In this document: in pieces, positions 9,447-20,607 of the stretch
How the letters are laid out: each line of letters opens with the position of its first letter
Position numbering within the stretch: the first letter of the stretch is position 1
Assembly: GCA_036345935.2 (NCBI GenBank)
Contig: JADWOT020000009.1
Coordinates: forward strand, 14,492,148 to 14,556,147
Origin: Taenia hydatigena
Lineage: Eukaryota; Platyhelminthes; Cestoda; Cyclophyllidea; Taeniidae
DNA length: 64,000 bases
Direction of reading: 5' to 3'
Made by a program: the position numbers and the translations under genes
The notes under the pieces: model-generated
Database searches by the model: none
What the model saw: the letters and a program-made list of their open reading frames with translations, nothing else
Told to the model about the DNA's origin: nothing

Positions 9447-10663
9447 CTGTGATGATCTGTGCCCAAGTGCGCTCTAAATATGCATTAAAGTTGCAGAAGT
9501 TGAGTCTTCACAAACCCAAATTCCCTAGATCGCGATGAAGACCACGGGGTACGTTACCATCGAGGAGGGCTAATATGTCACTTATAGACCAAGAGCTTTG
9601 TGCTCATGCTATATATACTTCACCAAGCACATTGCAGCTACAAATATGAATGGGAACAATGGACCACTTCTAGTGTGCTACAATCAAAGCAAAGTGTATC
9701 GCTTTTGAGGTCCCATTGTTTCCACTGAATTGGATGGAATGCACGAGGTGTGGACGGGGTTAGATATGGGCACAGGTAATGGCCAAATTAGGCACACAAT
9801 TGGGCTGTTTTATGCGTCCCCATTATTGCAGTGAATTACGTGTGCCACATTAGTGACCAAAGTAGGCAAACCCATATTCTAACTGGTCATCAAGGCTGAA
9901 TGCCTTGTCAAAACGCCATGGAGAACACAACGCACCCTTTCCTCTCCCTACTCTTGCAGAGGGTTGGCTCTCCTAAATGCGGCTTGCATGAAGCATATGC
10001 CTATCGCCGGATATCGACAAACTCAAGGTGCGATTCTCTAATGGATCCCTCTCCTTACAGATGGCTTAAAGTGAACGAGTTGTTTATTGTATTAGTGTCA
10101 GCATTAGTCAGTGATGCAAGTCAAATGCTCTGAGGAAATTAGTCCAATTGAAGTGCTACCAAGTGTGCTAAGTAGTTCATCAACTATGTTGTTTTTTATG
10201 AAAGGCAGTGGACGAGTTTCTTCTGGAAGATCTGAAGCTTGACAAAAGTGCTGAATGTTGAGTGAGCACAGTGGGCGATGATGAAAATGCAGTGACACGA
10301 GCTCTCACCGCAATCGTAGTAAAGCAAAGCTGTTCTATGAGGGGTTGATTGCTGTTATGTGTTTAATTCACACCATAAAATCAAATTGAAGGATTCGACG
10401 TGGTGACACTTCGTACGAAATAAGCAAAATCAAATCAGCATTGATTCGTAGCCTCAACTCATCCACTACTCAGCAGCTTATTTGGAACGCAAACTTGCTC
10501 GACGCTTTAGTGGTCTGGTTCTAGTCCAATTTGCAAGGGACACGATGCAAAGGCATTTGAGTTATCAGCTGGCATTCTCCGCGTGTTCCCCAAACGTTAA
10601 ACATGCTTCAGACCAGTCCTGATGCAGACGCAATCAATCGTCCACTTTTCTCGCTTTGAACAT

Positions 10664-10822
10664 CAAGTGGCCGCACAAGCCGCCCAGTAGGGCATGATGC
10701 CTTGTTCAGTTTGCTGACATCTGACCCATGCATGAGCATGTCCCATTTCGCGGTTCATTTGCAAGCCCATTCGCCATTTTTGACCCACAAATAATCTATT
10801 TTCTTCGCCAAAATCCATGGCG
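10664..10822 (-). CDS. possible further upstream exon (candidate)
   Basis: After an acceptor TTTACCTGTAG the minus strand reads AMDFGEENRLFVGQKWRMGL and ends in AACAAT then a stop, with no convincing donor. Residue composition is protein-like. Neighbouring minus-strand stretches at 10.86-11.08 kb (VVIDTNATSFLLFSCFG) and 11.12-11.29 kb (GYIRIDSHPNINAVFDVPCC) also look protein-like and have good acceptors (TTTGCAG, GCTCAG), but I could not join these pieces in frame. They may be 5' exons of the polycystin-like gene or chance frames. Confidence 0.25.
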
Positions 10823-11122
10823 CTACAGGTAAAGTGCATCGAGCGCAGACAAGTGTCATGTGTGAAAGGAGTCCATAACTTGCTGAATAGGCATTTCATT
10901 AGGCAGATGCAAGCGCGGATGTTTGGGACGAGATGATGGCATGAGGGAAGCGGTAAGTTGACGAACAGCTATGGTGGGTGTGATGATACTCCTTAGAGCA
11001 GATCGTAATGGGTTGCATCGTGACTTATTTTCACCAAAACAGCTGAAGAGAAGGAAGGAAGTAGCATTAGTGTCAATGACCACTGCAAAGTCAAATGGGT
11101 GGAAAACTTATGCGTCTACTAC

Positions 11123-11285
11123 ATGGCATGCTGGGTGTTGTGAGTGTGCGGAATGATCGTGATTAGGAGGTCAAATATGCTTTGCTTCTTGATAATGCGA
11201 TTCCTCATATTGTAGGCACTTTCTTCACAGCAGGGCACATCGAAGACTGCATTGATGTTTGGATGGCTGTCAATGCGGATGTATC
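11123..11285 (-). CDS. possible upstream exon (candidate)
   Basis: Acceptor GATTGCTCAG, translation GYIRIDSHPNINAVFDVPCC then ESAYNMRNRIIKKQSIFDLL, possible donor CCAT/GTAGTA. It has paired cysteines and a beta-like pattern. The phase left by this donor gives an immediate stop in the next candidate exon, so at least one boundary is wrong. Confidence 0.25.
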
Positions 11286-13272
11286 CTGAGCAATCGTTGT
11301 GCGTGAGCACCGCATATAACAATATGTCTCGAATCCGAGCCAGGCACGGGCAGTGCGTCAGCAGTAAATTTGAATTTCATTGGGAATAAATTGGTTTAGT
11401 TATAAGTTATAGAATGAAATCCAACCACCCAGTGCATCATGACTCGTCAAATGAGGATCAGATTCATTGTGGCCTAGATTTATCTTCCTGCCATTTCTAC
11501 AAAAACCTTATCCTCAAAGCAATTCTACTCTTCCTGGCAATCATTTTAGTGTTTTGCGTATGTTGGAGTGACGTCCTTTTGCCAATCTGCCGTTTACTGT
11601 TAAATTGACTATCGCTTTCAACTCACGGATCAGAAGTTCTACTGAAGTCAATGCTAGTCTATCACAATATGGAATGCTTTAGCAGAGAAGGGCTAGCAAA
11701 CCGTAGGCATGGGCAGAATATCATACTGTCGAAACGGTAGTGAGCTGATCTAAGGCTGATGTTGAAGGACACGGTCAAATGGATGTTTAACTATTGCACG
11801 GCATTTCTCCTTCCTCACCCATTCACACCTGACCACTTCGGCCACTGAATTTAGTCAGGCAATTAAAAACACCCAACAGTGTTGGTGGAACAAAAAATTC
11901 TTTGCAATGCAATGGTCGATTATCCATATACGTGGTGAGACTAGAAGTGAAGGGCTCGAGACAATTTCAACAGTGAGACAAAATAGAATTAACATGGGGA
12001 CCAGGCAAGTGAGTGATACGCTTGACCCAACTGCACAGTTGTGTCTTGAAGGGTCCAAATGATTATCGTACCACTTAAGACAATTCTTAAGATGATGAGT
12101 AAAGAAAAAAGGGGTGAAAGAGAGGAAATTGATATGATAAGTGGAGGAAAGAAAGGATAAGATTATTCACCTTTGTGTTCCTTATTTATATAAGCTCTCG
12201 ATACACTAGCCTTTCGCAGTGTAAAGGACAAGGGAGAAGGAGGCAATGAAGAATGGAGAGTAGAAATACGGCAAGAATAAGACGAGACTGGGTAGAGGCG
12301 TTGACGGTGGAAGAAAATTGCGCGAAGGGCAGCAGCGTGGAACATTTCGACGTGCAGTGGACGAAGATGCGCATTTGATACGTGTGAAACTCAGTGCATG
12401 TTGTGTGGTGTTGCTTTTTCACGTCTGTTTCCCTAATATTCAGCGCAATGCCGGGCTACGACTGTGGCCGAATCCATAATCACAACATCAGCTTTGCGGC
12501 CTCTCAATGCGGTGGCATTTTTATTCTGTTTCACAAATGGTGCTGCTATGTTCAAGATCAACACACGAAAGGAATGCGGACGATGAGGAGTGGGAGACGT
12601 CTCCCTCCCACCAATTAATATAGCCAAAGCACCCTCTTGAGAAGTGTTGCAGACGTAGTGCATCGTGGGTTTTCTCACGAGAAGTGCAATAGCGCGTGAG
12701 CGGTATAGGTGGCAGTGCTTGAGGCATAAAGTTCGAGGCTGCGGACACTCCTATCTGAATCAAATCTGCGTGCGGACATCAGCTAAATGGCAACAAGAAT
12801 CGGTAAATGTTGATGAAGGAATTATATGAATGACTGGACTCAACAATTAATAGGCTTGGGATGTAGCATATGCGTTTGCTGAAACCGAGATTTCATTTTG
12901 ATCAGCACATCCACTCGTGCATCTGGTAAGCGTTAAATCCATGCCTGAAATGAGCTCGGTGGATTCTTTCCACTCTTCACCATGGTAAAATTAGCAGCAT
13001 GATTGTCACGAATGGACCTCCAAAACTGATATACAGAAAGTTGCATTTTAAATCAAGATGAGGAGAGTGACATCCATTAAGTTCTACTGAAAGTTGTCTG
13101 TAGTCTACTTTGCAAGTAATGGCAGGGAAAATGTTGTAGCTAACTATATTGAAGTGTGAGCAGATGGATCCCCATATCCGTATAAGGTAAGTTTGATATC
13201 ACAGTGAATGCCGCGGCCCATAAACATTGCTCGACAGTCATTTGACCATTGAGGTTATGCTTGTCCGCTCTT

Positions 13273-13605
13273 TTAGACCGATTTCAAAGACAACGCCTTG
13301 TGTGTGTCCTCCCGATCTTTTAACTTGCTCACTCCATCAAGTGAGGTGGCATTGTGCCCTTTCTCCCCTAACACCTTCATCTCTAACGTCCAGTTGCTGG
13401 AGGGGAAGGGGCTAGCACAGCCCACACCGCCATCCCACTGGGTCAGTGAGTCAGCTGTAGTGACTGTCTCACAACTGGTAGATGTCGAGGTACCTACGTT
13501 GTGAGCTTCAAGCCTTCTTAACAGAGCCGACTTAGGCGTCCTGACAGTGACAAGAGCTTGATGCTTCCCAACCAAACACGATTTGCAGTACATGCCAGCA
13601 AACAA
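13273..13605 (-). CDS. protein-like open stretch (candidate exon)
   Basis: A 110-codon minus-strand frame that includes GKHQALVTVRTPKSALLRRL and two sequons, NWT and NAT, near its end. Composition resembles the extracellular segments of the gene to its left. No splice sites could be matched to other exons, and it ends in an in-frame stop, so it is only a candidate. Confidence 0.2.
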   Translation of the reverse strand: MFAGMYCKSCLVGKHQALVTVRTPKSALLRRLEAHNVGTSTSTSCETVTTADSLTQWDGGVGCASPFPSSNWTLEMKVLGEKGHNATSLDGVSKLKDREDTHKALSLKSV

Positions 13606-14961
13606 CTTCCGGCATTCACATCCGCCTCTGTCAAGTCAATTAACTTCTGAGATTCTAAAGCCATGGCACTTGACGGATGCCATCTTCTGTCGAGGAGTTT
13701 CTCGTCTGAGGGTCAGTTGATTGCGCAACAGATCTTCCTGCAGCAATGCGAAGGTGCTCAAGAGAGCACTCTCATTTCGGAAACAGGCGTGGCAAGCAAA
13801 GCACTTGAAACTATGCCATGTTGTCGCAAGACATCGCACTACCTCATACACTCATTGTCTTATCCTCGTCCTCCTCATTTACTACAATTAGACGGTTGTC
13901 GGGCCTCGACTCTAGACATTCCCACTCAGGATAGATTAAATGACTCGGATGTGATATCTAGAGGTGAATCTGCCATCAAATGTGCGTATTCATAGCTTAC
14001 GCCTCCTAAAGAGCATTTTATTAGGTATATTAGACTTTTATCACTCATTTTGTTTTATAAAAACATATCTTTGGCCATGTCAGCATGACTGCAGTGGTGA
14101 CAACCTGCTGCACGACGGATGAATCTGCCTCGATCAAGATGGCTTGGCGTGGCCGAATATTTGGTTGTTTGGCTATTCTGATTCATGCCTTTTTTTAAAG
14201 AGAGTCGTTGGAGTCGAATAAATGTAGCAATGGTTTGACGACTACACCGTCAGCACTATCGGAGGACAGGTTGTAAATGCTTATACAAACAACTGCAAGG
14301 GTTCGCCGTGTGCTTGATTGTTTGAATACGGCTATTAGAATATAGAGAACAAGAAGTTTCTTATGTTTACCTTGGTGATAATACTATTGCATGATACTGC
14401 ATTCGTAAGTGTAAAACTCGACTCAAATCCAACTGTTTGAGGTATGTTCAGCACCTGGATGCTTTCATAAAGACGAAGGACAAGGTATGCATTGCCGACG
14501 TGCAGAGCAGTCGAGAAGGAGAGGCTCTACCGGTGCGCCTCAGGTGTTTGGGGCCATTGCGCAGACAAGAACTAAAAGAAGGGATTAGTAGAACCAACAA
14601 AAGAGAGGAAGAGTGCCAATTTGGCTAAAGACCGCGTTCGAGTATTAAACGCAGCTGCTGTCCAAGACTTAAGCACTACGTAACAATCTTAAGGGCTTGC
14701 TCTAATTGTTCACTGATATGCGCTAAATGATGCAGGTCGAAGAGATGCAGTGACACCCTACGACTTGCAGTAACACTCAGTAAACTTCCATGACTTTCCT
14801 ATTCCACCCTTCAAGATTCAGGTTATGCGATTGTGGTTCTGCTAGACCAGTCAAGGTATGTAAAGCATCATATATGACTTATCTCTCAAGATCCACATTT
14901 TCGTGGGGCCGAACTGAATCATTGAGCGACGATCAGTTCAAGTCATATCAATATGCACGAA

Positions 14962-15340
14962 TTACTCCTCGGTGACACAGGATGTCGGGTGCTTGTCGCG
15001 AGACGTGGTGTTGTTTCTCTGTCGTCGTTCATTTGCAATGCGAAAAGGCAAATGAGGCAAATATGAACACCGTGATCGTTTAATATGGAGAAGCTGAGGA
15101 AATGGAAGTCCTGCAGCTTCGTCTTTGAGGCAGAACCACTGAGTGCATCGGCGTCCGGTGAGAGAGAGGTGGTACTCGCACTGTGACACCTCACTTCGGC
15201 GACTGACGCTTGCGTAGAGATGGCACTCTACATACGAAACACTTGAGTAGGTCAAGTGTGGGCTGATGTTGAAGACGACATACAGGGCAACGTGATAGTC
15301 CAAATTCTTATTTCTTCGCCTGAGCCTTTCGGGGCAGTGA
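14962..15340 (-). CDS. protein-like open stretch (candidate exon)
   Basis: Minus-strand frame with NLDYHVALYVVFNISPHLTY, then VECHLYASVSRRSEVSQCEY. It contains an NIS sequon and alternating beta-like residues. A second open frame overlaps it, and no splice junctions could be chosen with confidence. Could be an early exon of the polycystin-like gene. Confidence 0.2.
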
Positions 15341-18300
15341 TTGCCAAAGTCGCCACAAAGATGGGAACAGCAGCAATTCTTCGATTTACTACAAATCCCT
15401 ATTTGACGCATAAAGTCACCCAATTTCATTGTCAACAATGAATGACGTTACAAGGCATTTCTTAAATGGTCACGCACAATGAATGGGACCACAGAAAGAT
15501 GTTTACCCTACAGTTGGTAGGACTTGAGATTGGTAATTGAAGTGGAGAAATCCTGCTATTCAGACCTACTGGTAAATAAGTAGATGGGGCGTACCACAGC
15601 TTTCCAGACGTGTCAAAGTTGGACGCTGCAACATTAGCACCATGAGTGTCTGCAAACGATGCGTAGAATGCTCCACCTCAACTAGGTCCATGCCCAACTC
15701 CCAACTATGTGTGCTTTGTTTCGAGTAATAACACAATAAACTGACTGGCTTCGGGACTAATGTTCTTGCATTCGATTTGAAACGAAGTCTCCACTAATTG
15801 TCATGATCACGTTCGCTACTTGGGATTTCGATGCACCTTCCAAGAAAATCGTCTCAATCAGTAGTATTCATTTACCAAAGGCTGGTGGTCCTGAAATGGA
15901 CACATCCACAAACAAAAACGATTTTGGATTAAACCAGAAAACACGTCTTTCAACTGCCACCAGGCAACGTATCAATAAAAGCAGTTGTGCTGTTGTGGCA
16001 AGTCACGTTAGCAAATAACGAGGTAGAGAATTGAGGTTTCAAAACTCAGTTAAGTTATAAAATTCAAGTCGAATGCTCGAAATGAATCCGACGCACTTGT
16101 TGGACTACCTTCCTAGAAGGCAAACGAAATGCGGTAGTGGAACAGAGAAGGTGAAATGGAAGCAGGAAAGAATGGAAGATTGGTAAAATGAAGAAGTGGA
16201 AGAAGACTCAAGACACACTGGACCTGCATTCAAAAAAAGTAGTTCGAAATTGCTCCTAATGATATCGGACAGATAGAAATCAGAGTAAGTGTTGGCAGAG
16301 TGAGAAGGAAATTAGTGAGATAGCATCTCAGTGGCATTTCGTCCACCTATTGTCAGCTGATTTCTCCCTAAAAACATAGTCACCAATGGCACATTTTGAC
16401 AGTGGAGAGAAGCTAGGAAGTACAGGAACTAATAATGCAAGCCGACCTCAGTAGCTCATTCAAAACTACCGAACTGAAAGGGACGTATACAAGCAAGCAT
16501 GAAGCAGGTCATTTTCGAAGAATGCTAAGAAGAATAAAGAGGGCACACCATTTTGAGGAAGCACCAACGCTTGAAAGAACCTTAAAATCGACGGGGATTG
16601 AGATGAGTGGGAGGAAGTTATGCCTAGTTTACAAAATGCTCATTGTGGAAGGCAAAAGACTTGGCCGGCAGATCAGATTGGCAAATTATTGCAGATATTT
16701 ATCCCTGATTGGGGTTATTTCTCTAATTCTCATTGTAATTTGCCAGGCACATGGGGATAATTTTCAATCGTGTTTGCTGGTAGAGGTGAACTTGAGTGGA
16801 TCTTCGAGGTGTAGTATGTCACCTGTTTTTCCTTCGAGTGCCTAAAAGACATGTGAACATTTTGCTGAGATTGGCCTGCGTTGAGGCGCATTTCGCTTTC
16901 CAGTGTTCTGTAAGCAGTCGTCATCCAGACTGTTGGAGTTCAGCTTAGCGTGATGCGGTGATTTCTACACTCCCGACGCCTACATCAGGGCTGGGAATGT
17001 CCTCAACATCCACTTTTATGAAGGGGTCAAAGCCAATGATTTGGTTCAGCTAACCCGCTAATTGTCAAATGCTGGAGCTCGTCAGCGCTACTTCGCGTTA
17101 TTTTGTGATTCATTTGCCTCTTTGTTTAGTTTATTATTTGCCTAGAGATTTTTCTCATTCTATCATTTATTCGCACATTTGTTTGCGATATCGAAGGACA
17201 TTCATCACTTCTGCAAATATTTGTGACCTCTGAAATTTCGGCGACGCATCGCGATCGCCCCCAAGATCCATCGCGGCTTTCTCTACACGGTTTTAAGAGG
17301 TACGGCCAAGTGGATGCGATCCACTGTCATGACACGAATCGCATTTTTGCCTTCACGGGCAAGTGAGGTATGCCGCTTTCAGCATGACATGCTGTAATTA
17401 CGCATTGCGCAGTTGCTCCTAACAGTGGTTCTCTGAAAGGTCTTTTATGCTGAAATCCAGTAAAACTGATCCTACTTGGTTTTGTGCAATCCAGTATTTG
17501 AAGTGTCAAGTGGTTAAACAATAAAATTCACATAAATGGGCTGAAGGAGTAGGAAGAAGAGACCGTGAAGTTCTAATACTCTGCCTTACCTTGAGAATCC
17601 AAAGGGAAATCCACCCATCTTTTTCGTTTGCCTTTGCTTGAGGTGGGAATGCAAACGCGCGGCGGAATGTGACCAAATGAAGGCACTGTAGAGCCTTCCT
17701 AAAGGAAACCTTCAAAATTTATTTAAATCGCTTGCGCATCTACCCATCATTTTTGAACAACTCAGTGGATGTTCAGTTCATGCTGTCGGCAAAGCAGAAC
17801 AAGGTCTTCAGCAAGTGCATACGCTTCACAGCCTCAATTTTCATATATAGTAAACGCAATGTGGACGAAAATTGAGTTAACGGAGTACACATAACAAAAA
17901 ATTCTCGGGATTCGCTTCATATACAAAAGCTTGAGTCCTGCCTGTTGAGATGTTGCAAAGATTAATGACACGAGCACAAAATGTTTTTTCACCAACTCCA
18001 TTCTTATCTGTGTACAGACACTGAACATTTTGATCACTTGGAACTTTACCTGGTCTAGTAAACAGTCCAACATTGCATTGATGTCAACCGATTAAACAGC
18101 ACCTCATTTGCAGCCTCTTGGCCACTGAAAACCTTTCGGAATGTCTCCGCAACAAATCTAGCGGGCATTTTATCACCCTTTCGGAAGGCAATATGACAGC
18201 AGAGGAAGACAGTACGGCAGAGCATGACCAGTCATTGCATGTGCAGCCACGCTTCTTCCTCCGCCTTAAATCAATGCATATTTAAGGTAACATTCATCGC

Positions 18301-19657
18301 TTAACATAAGGCAAGCATCTTCAAACTATCAAAACTTAGATTTTTACACATTTTTAGAATTCAACGACGCAGGAATGCATTACAACAAGACAAAACTTTG
18401 ATTATTTTCATTCTATTAAGTCAGTGTCTGGTTACTCGAATAATTTGTCCCTCACTGAATTGCGCTGATCTCTTGTGTGTCAAAACTACCCAATTGAATT
18501 GGCATCCTCACATTGCAAACCTACGTCGGAAAGACAAGCAGAATTGGGGCATTTTTGTTTAAAGTAGGCGTGGTGATACGGCAATGCGCAGTAGCCTTAG
18601 CATCGGGCACGGTCAAAGTAACATGTGGTGTTTCAAAGACAGATTGTTTATTGCAAAGCATTGTCAACTTACTGTGGAGGAGGAATCACTATTATGAGTG
18701 GGTGAAACTTTACACATCTCCAAGTTCCTTCGATACTCCTAGGCATTTAGGTGTTACTCAATGCGATCAGTAGATTAAGCTGAATTTTAACAATAGCTTA
18801 TGGAATTTCCTTCTGAATTCTTAATAAATGACTGCAGCACTCCAAAATGGCAGTAAATCTGTAGAATAATAATAGTGAGGATGAGTAAGATGAGTTAAGT
18901 AGTGACATCACAGGCGAAATTGCGGACTGTGTTGACATCGGATTTGGATTCGGGTGCATTCTGAGATGAATGCTCTCACAGTTATGTTAATCTCCACCTT
19001 ACGACCAATCGCGATCCCATATCCTGAGCGTCATTCTCTGTTAGCGCACAAGGATTGGAAAAGCTCTTCGTACAAGTCGGTACAACCCATTGGCCATTGT
19101 ATCGGGTGAGTTCATCTATGTTTAGTACAGAGGTATATTTGCCGTGGAATATCTTGTAAAATGGAACACATTTAGCAAAAATATAAAAGCTGGAGGTGTT
19201 TTCTCAAAAAATTGCTTGTCGAACGACAATCGATTTTCCCTTTTCTTAACAAAAGAAATCGCTTCAATGCTAGCCAATAACTTGGCGGTGATTAAACGCT
19301 TTTAATTTGTCATAACTAACAGCGAAATGCTAAGATTTGTAGTCAAATTGTCAATTTTCAAAATAAGCATCATTGAAAATGCTCGTGCGAAATTCACAAA
19401 CGACTTGCGGTATCGCAGTACGTTGTTTGGTGGGGACTGCACACATTGAGGGTGATATCAGCGCGTAGAGAAAATTAAAAGCTTAGAGTTGCGAAGTAAA
19501 CAAGTCCGCTTGCATAAATGCAAAAGCAGCAATAATAATACTGGCATGACGAAAGCATTAGACAGGCGCGTTTCCATTGCCTGTTAAGAGTTCTAGATCG
19601 TTTCAGCGTCTAATGTCATACTGTTTCGCCAGTCAGTGATTAATAGCTCTTCTCACC

Positions 19658-19663
19658 TTTATT
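19658..19663 (-). terminator. AATAAA polyadenylation signal
   Basis: TTTATT on the plus strand is AATAAA on the minus strand, 22 bases after the stop codon of the exon ending at 19685, a common distance in compact invertebrate genes with short 3' UTRs. Confidence 0.4.
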
Positions 19664-19684
19664 ACACCACTGCGTGGAGCACTG

Positions 19685-19862
19685 TTAGTCAAGTGATCCC
19701 GCTAAACCAAATTTTAGGCGATGAAAATTCTTGATCATGGTCGCCATTTGATAAAGAGAATTGTAGAGTGCTTTATTAAAATCAGGCAATCGGCGAGTCA
19801 GAGTGCTGGTACCTGTGACATTCTTCATTGCGTTGTCACTATTAATCCTCTCATCCAACCTT
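19685..19862 (-). CDS. C-terminal exon of an unrecognised protein
   Basis: A textbook acceptor (CATTTCTTTTCAG) opens a frame that starts RLDERINSDNAMKNVTGTST, passes through LPDFNKALYNSLYQMATMIK and stops after FGLAGSLD at 19685. An AATAAA lies 22 bases beyond the stop on the same strand. Acceptor, stop and poly(A) signal together make a last coding exon likely. The sequence is mostly helical; I do not recognise the family. It lies downstream of EXOSC10 on the same strand but does not resemble the EXOSC10 C-terminus. Confidence 0.45.
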
Positions 19863-20507
19863 CTGAAAAGAAATGACATTCAAAATTTTCGTTAGTTAAG
19901 TTTGATCTCCTGCATGCTAGTCTGATGGATGTCTATTGAAATGCAGCTTCAGGTGAAGGTAGGGTGCACACCTCCACAGGACTCTGTTTTGTTCTACTTG
20001 AAGCACGGGTAAGCCGTTCACCGCACAAGACCAAAACTCTAACTCATCTTTCCTTTCCTCCTTTCTCTTGCTCTTGATTAAGGAAATTAGGTATTCGACA
20101 ATAAAATAAGGGCGCTTACATACATCTTTGTTTTGAATTAGATGCAGGCACTTGGATGGCAGTTTGTTATATTTGACTTGCCAAACGTTCTCTAATGAAT
20201 TTCGCGCAAAATAAAATACGGTGTAAGAGCAGAAGCATCAGATCCACTGCGACCAGCTAAATTACAGGGTTACAGATTAAAACCAAGCTCATAAGGGCAT
20301 CATGGTACATTAGCATGAATGCCAAATTTTGTGCTGCTCATAGAGAAAGGCAAACACTTACATGAGACAGCCACCGACACCACAGCCCGCGCTGCTGAAG
20401 CAGTCACGGTTCCCATTGTTATGCAGAAAGGCTTTGTTAGCACGGAAGTTGAGTACCACACAATATTCACACCCGTGCACTTTCGTTGCACATTGCATCT
20501 GTACCAC

Positions 20508-20607
20508 CTTTAGGCCCATGCGAACCGCAACGCCAAGTCCATGTTTAAGTAGGATTTTCGTCACATCTAACCCATCCTCCATTGTGCCTCCTGGCCGCAT
20601 GCAGTCC
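20508..20607 (-). CDS. small exon of an unrecognised protein
   Basis: Acceptor CTCTGTGTTAG (with pyrimidine tract) and donor AAAG/GTGGTA enclose 33 codons, DCMRPGGTMEDGLDVTKILL followed by KHGLGVAVRMGLK, with phase 2 at the start and phase 0 at the end. The other two frames contain a stop or are less protein-like. It could belong to the same gene as the C-terminal exon at 19.7 kb, but the phases do not join directly, so a further exon would be needed. Confidence 0.35.

Larger units (their letters stand above)
9447..19657. other. mostly intron/intergenic sequence
   Basis: Apart from the candidate exons noted, I see no coding signal that can be placed in a gene. The stretch holds several purine-rich runs on the plus strand (about 12.1-12.3 and 16.1-16.35 kb), equivalent to pyrimidine-rich runs on the strand that codes for the receptor. 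A plus-strand frame at 16435-16845 (136 codons) with one hydrophobic helix (YLSLIGVISLILIVICQA) is the longest open frame here, but nothing else supports it. Confidence 0.4.
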
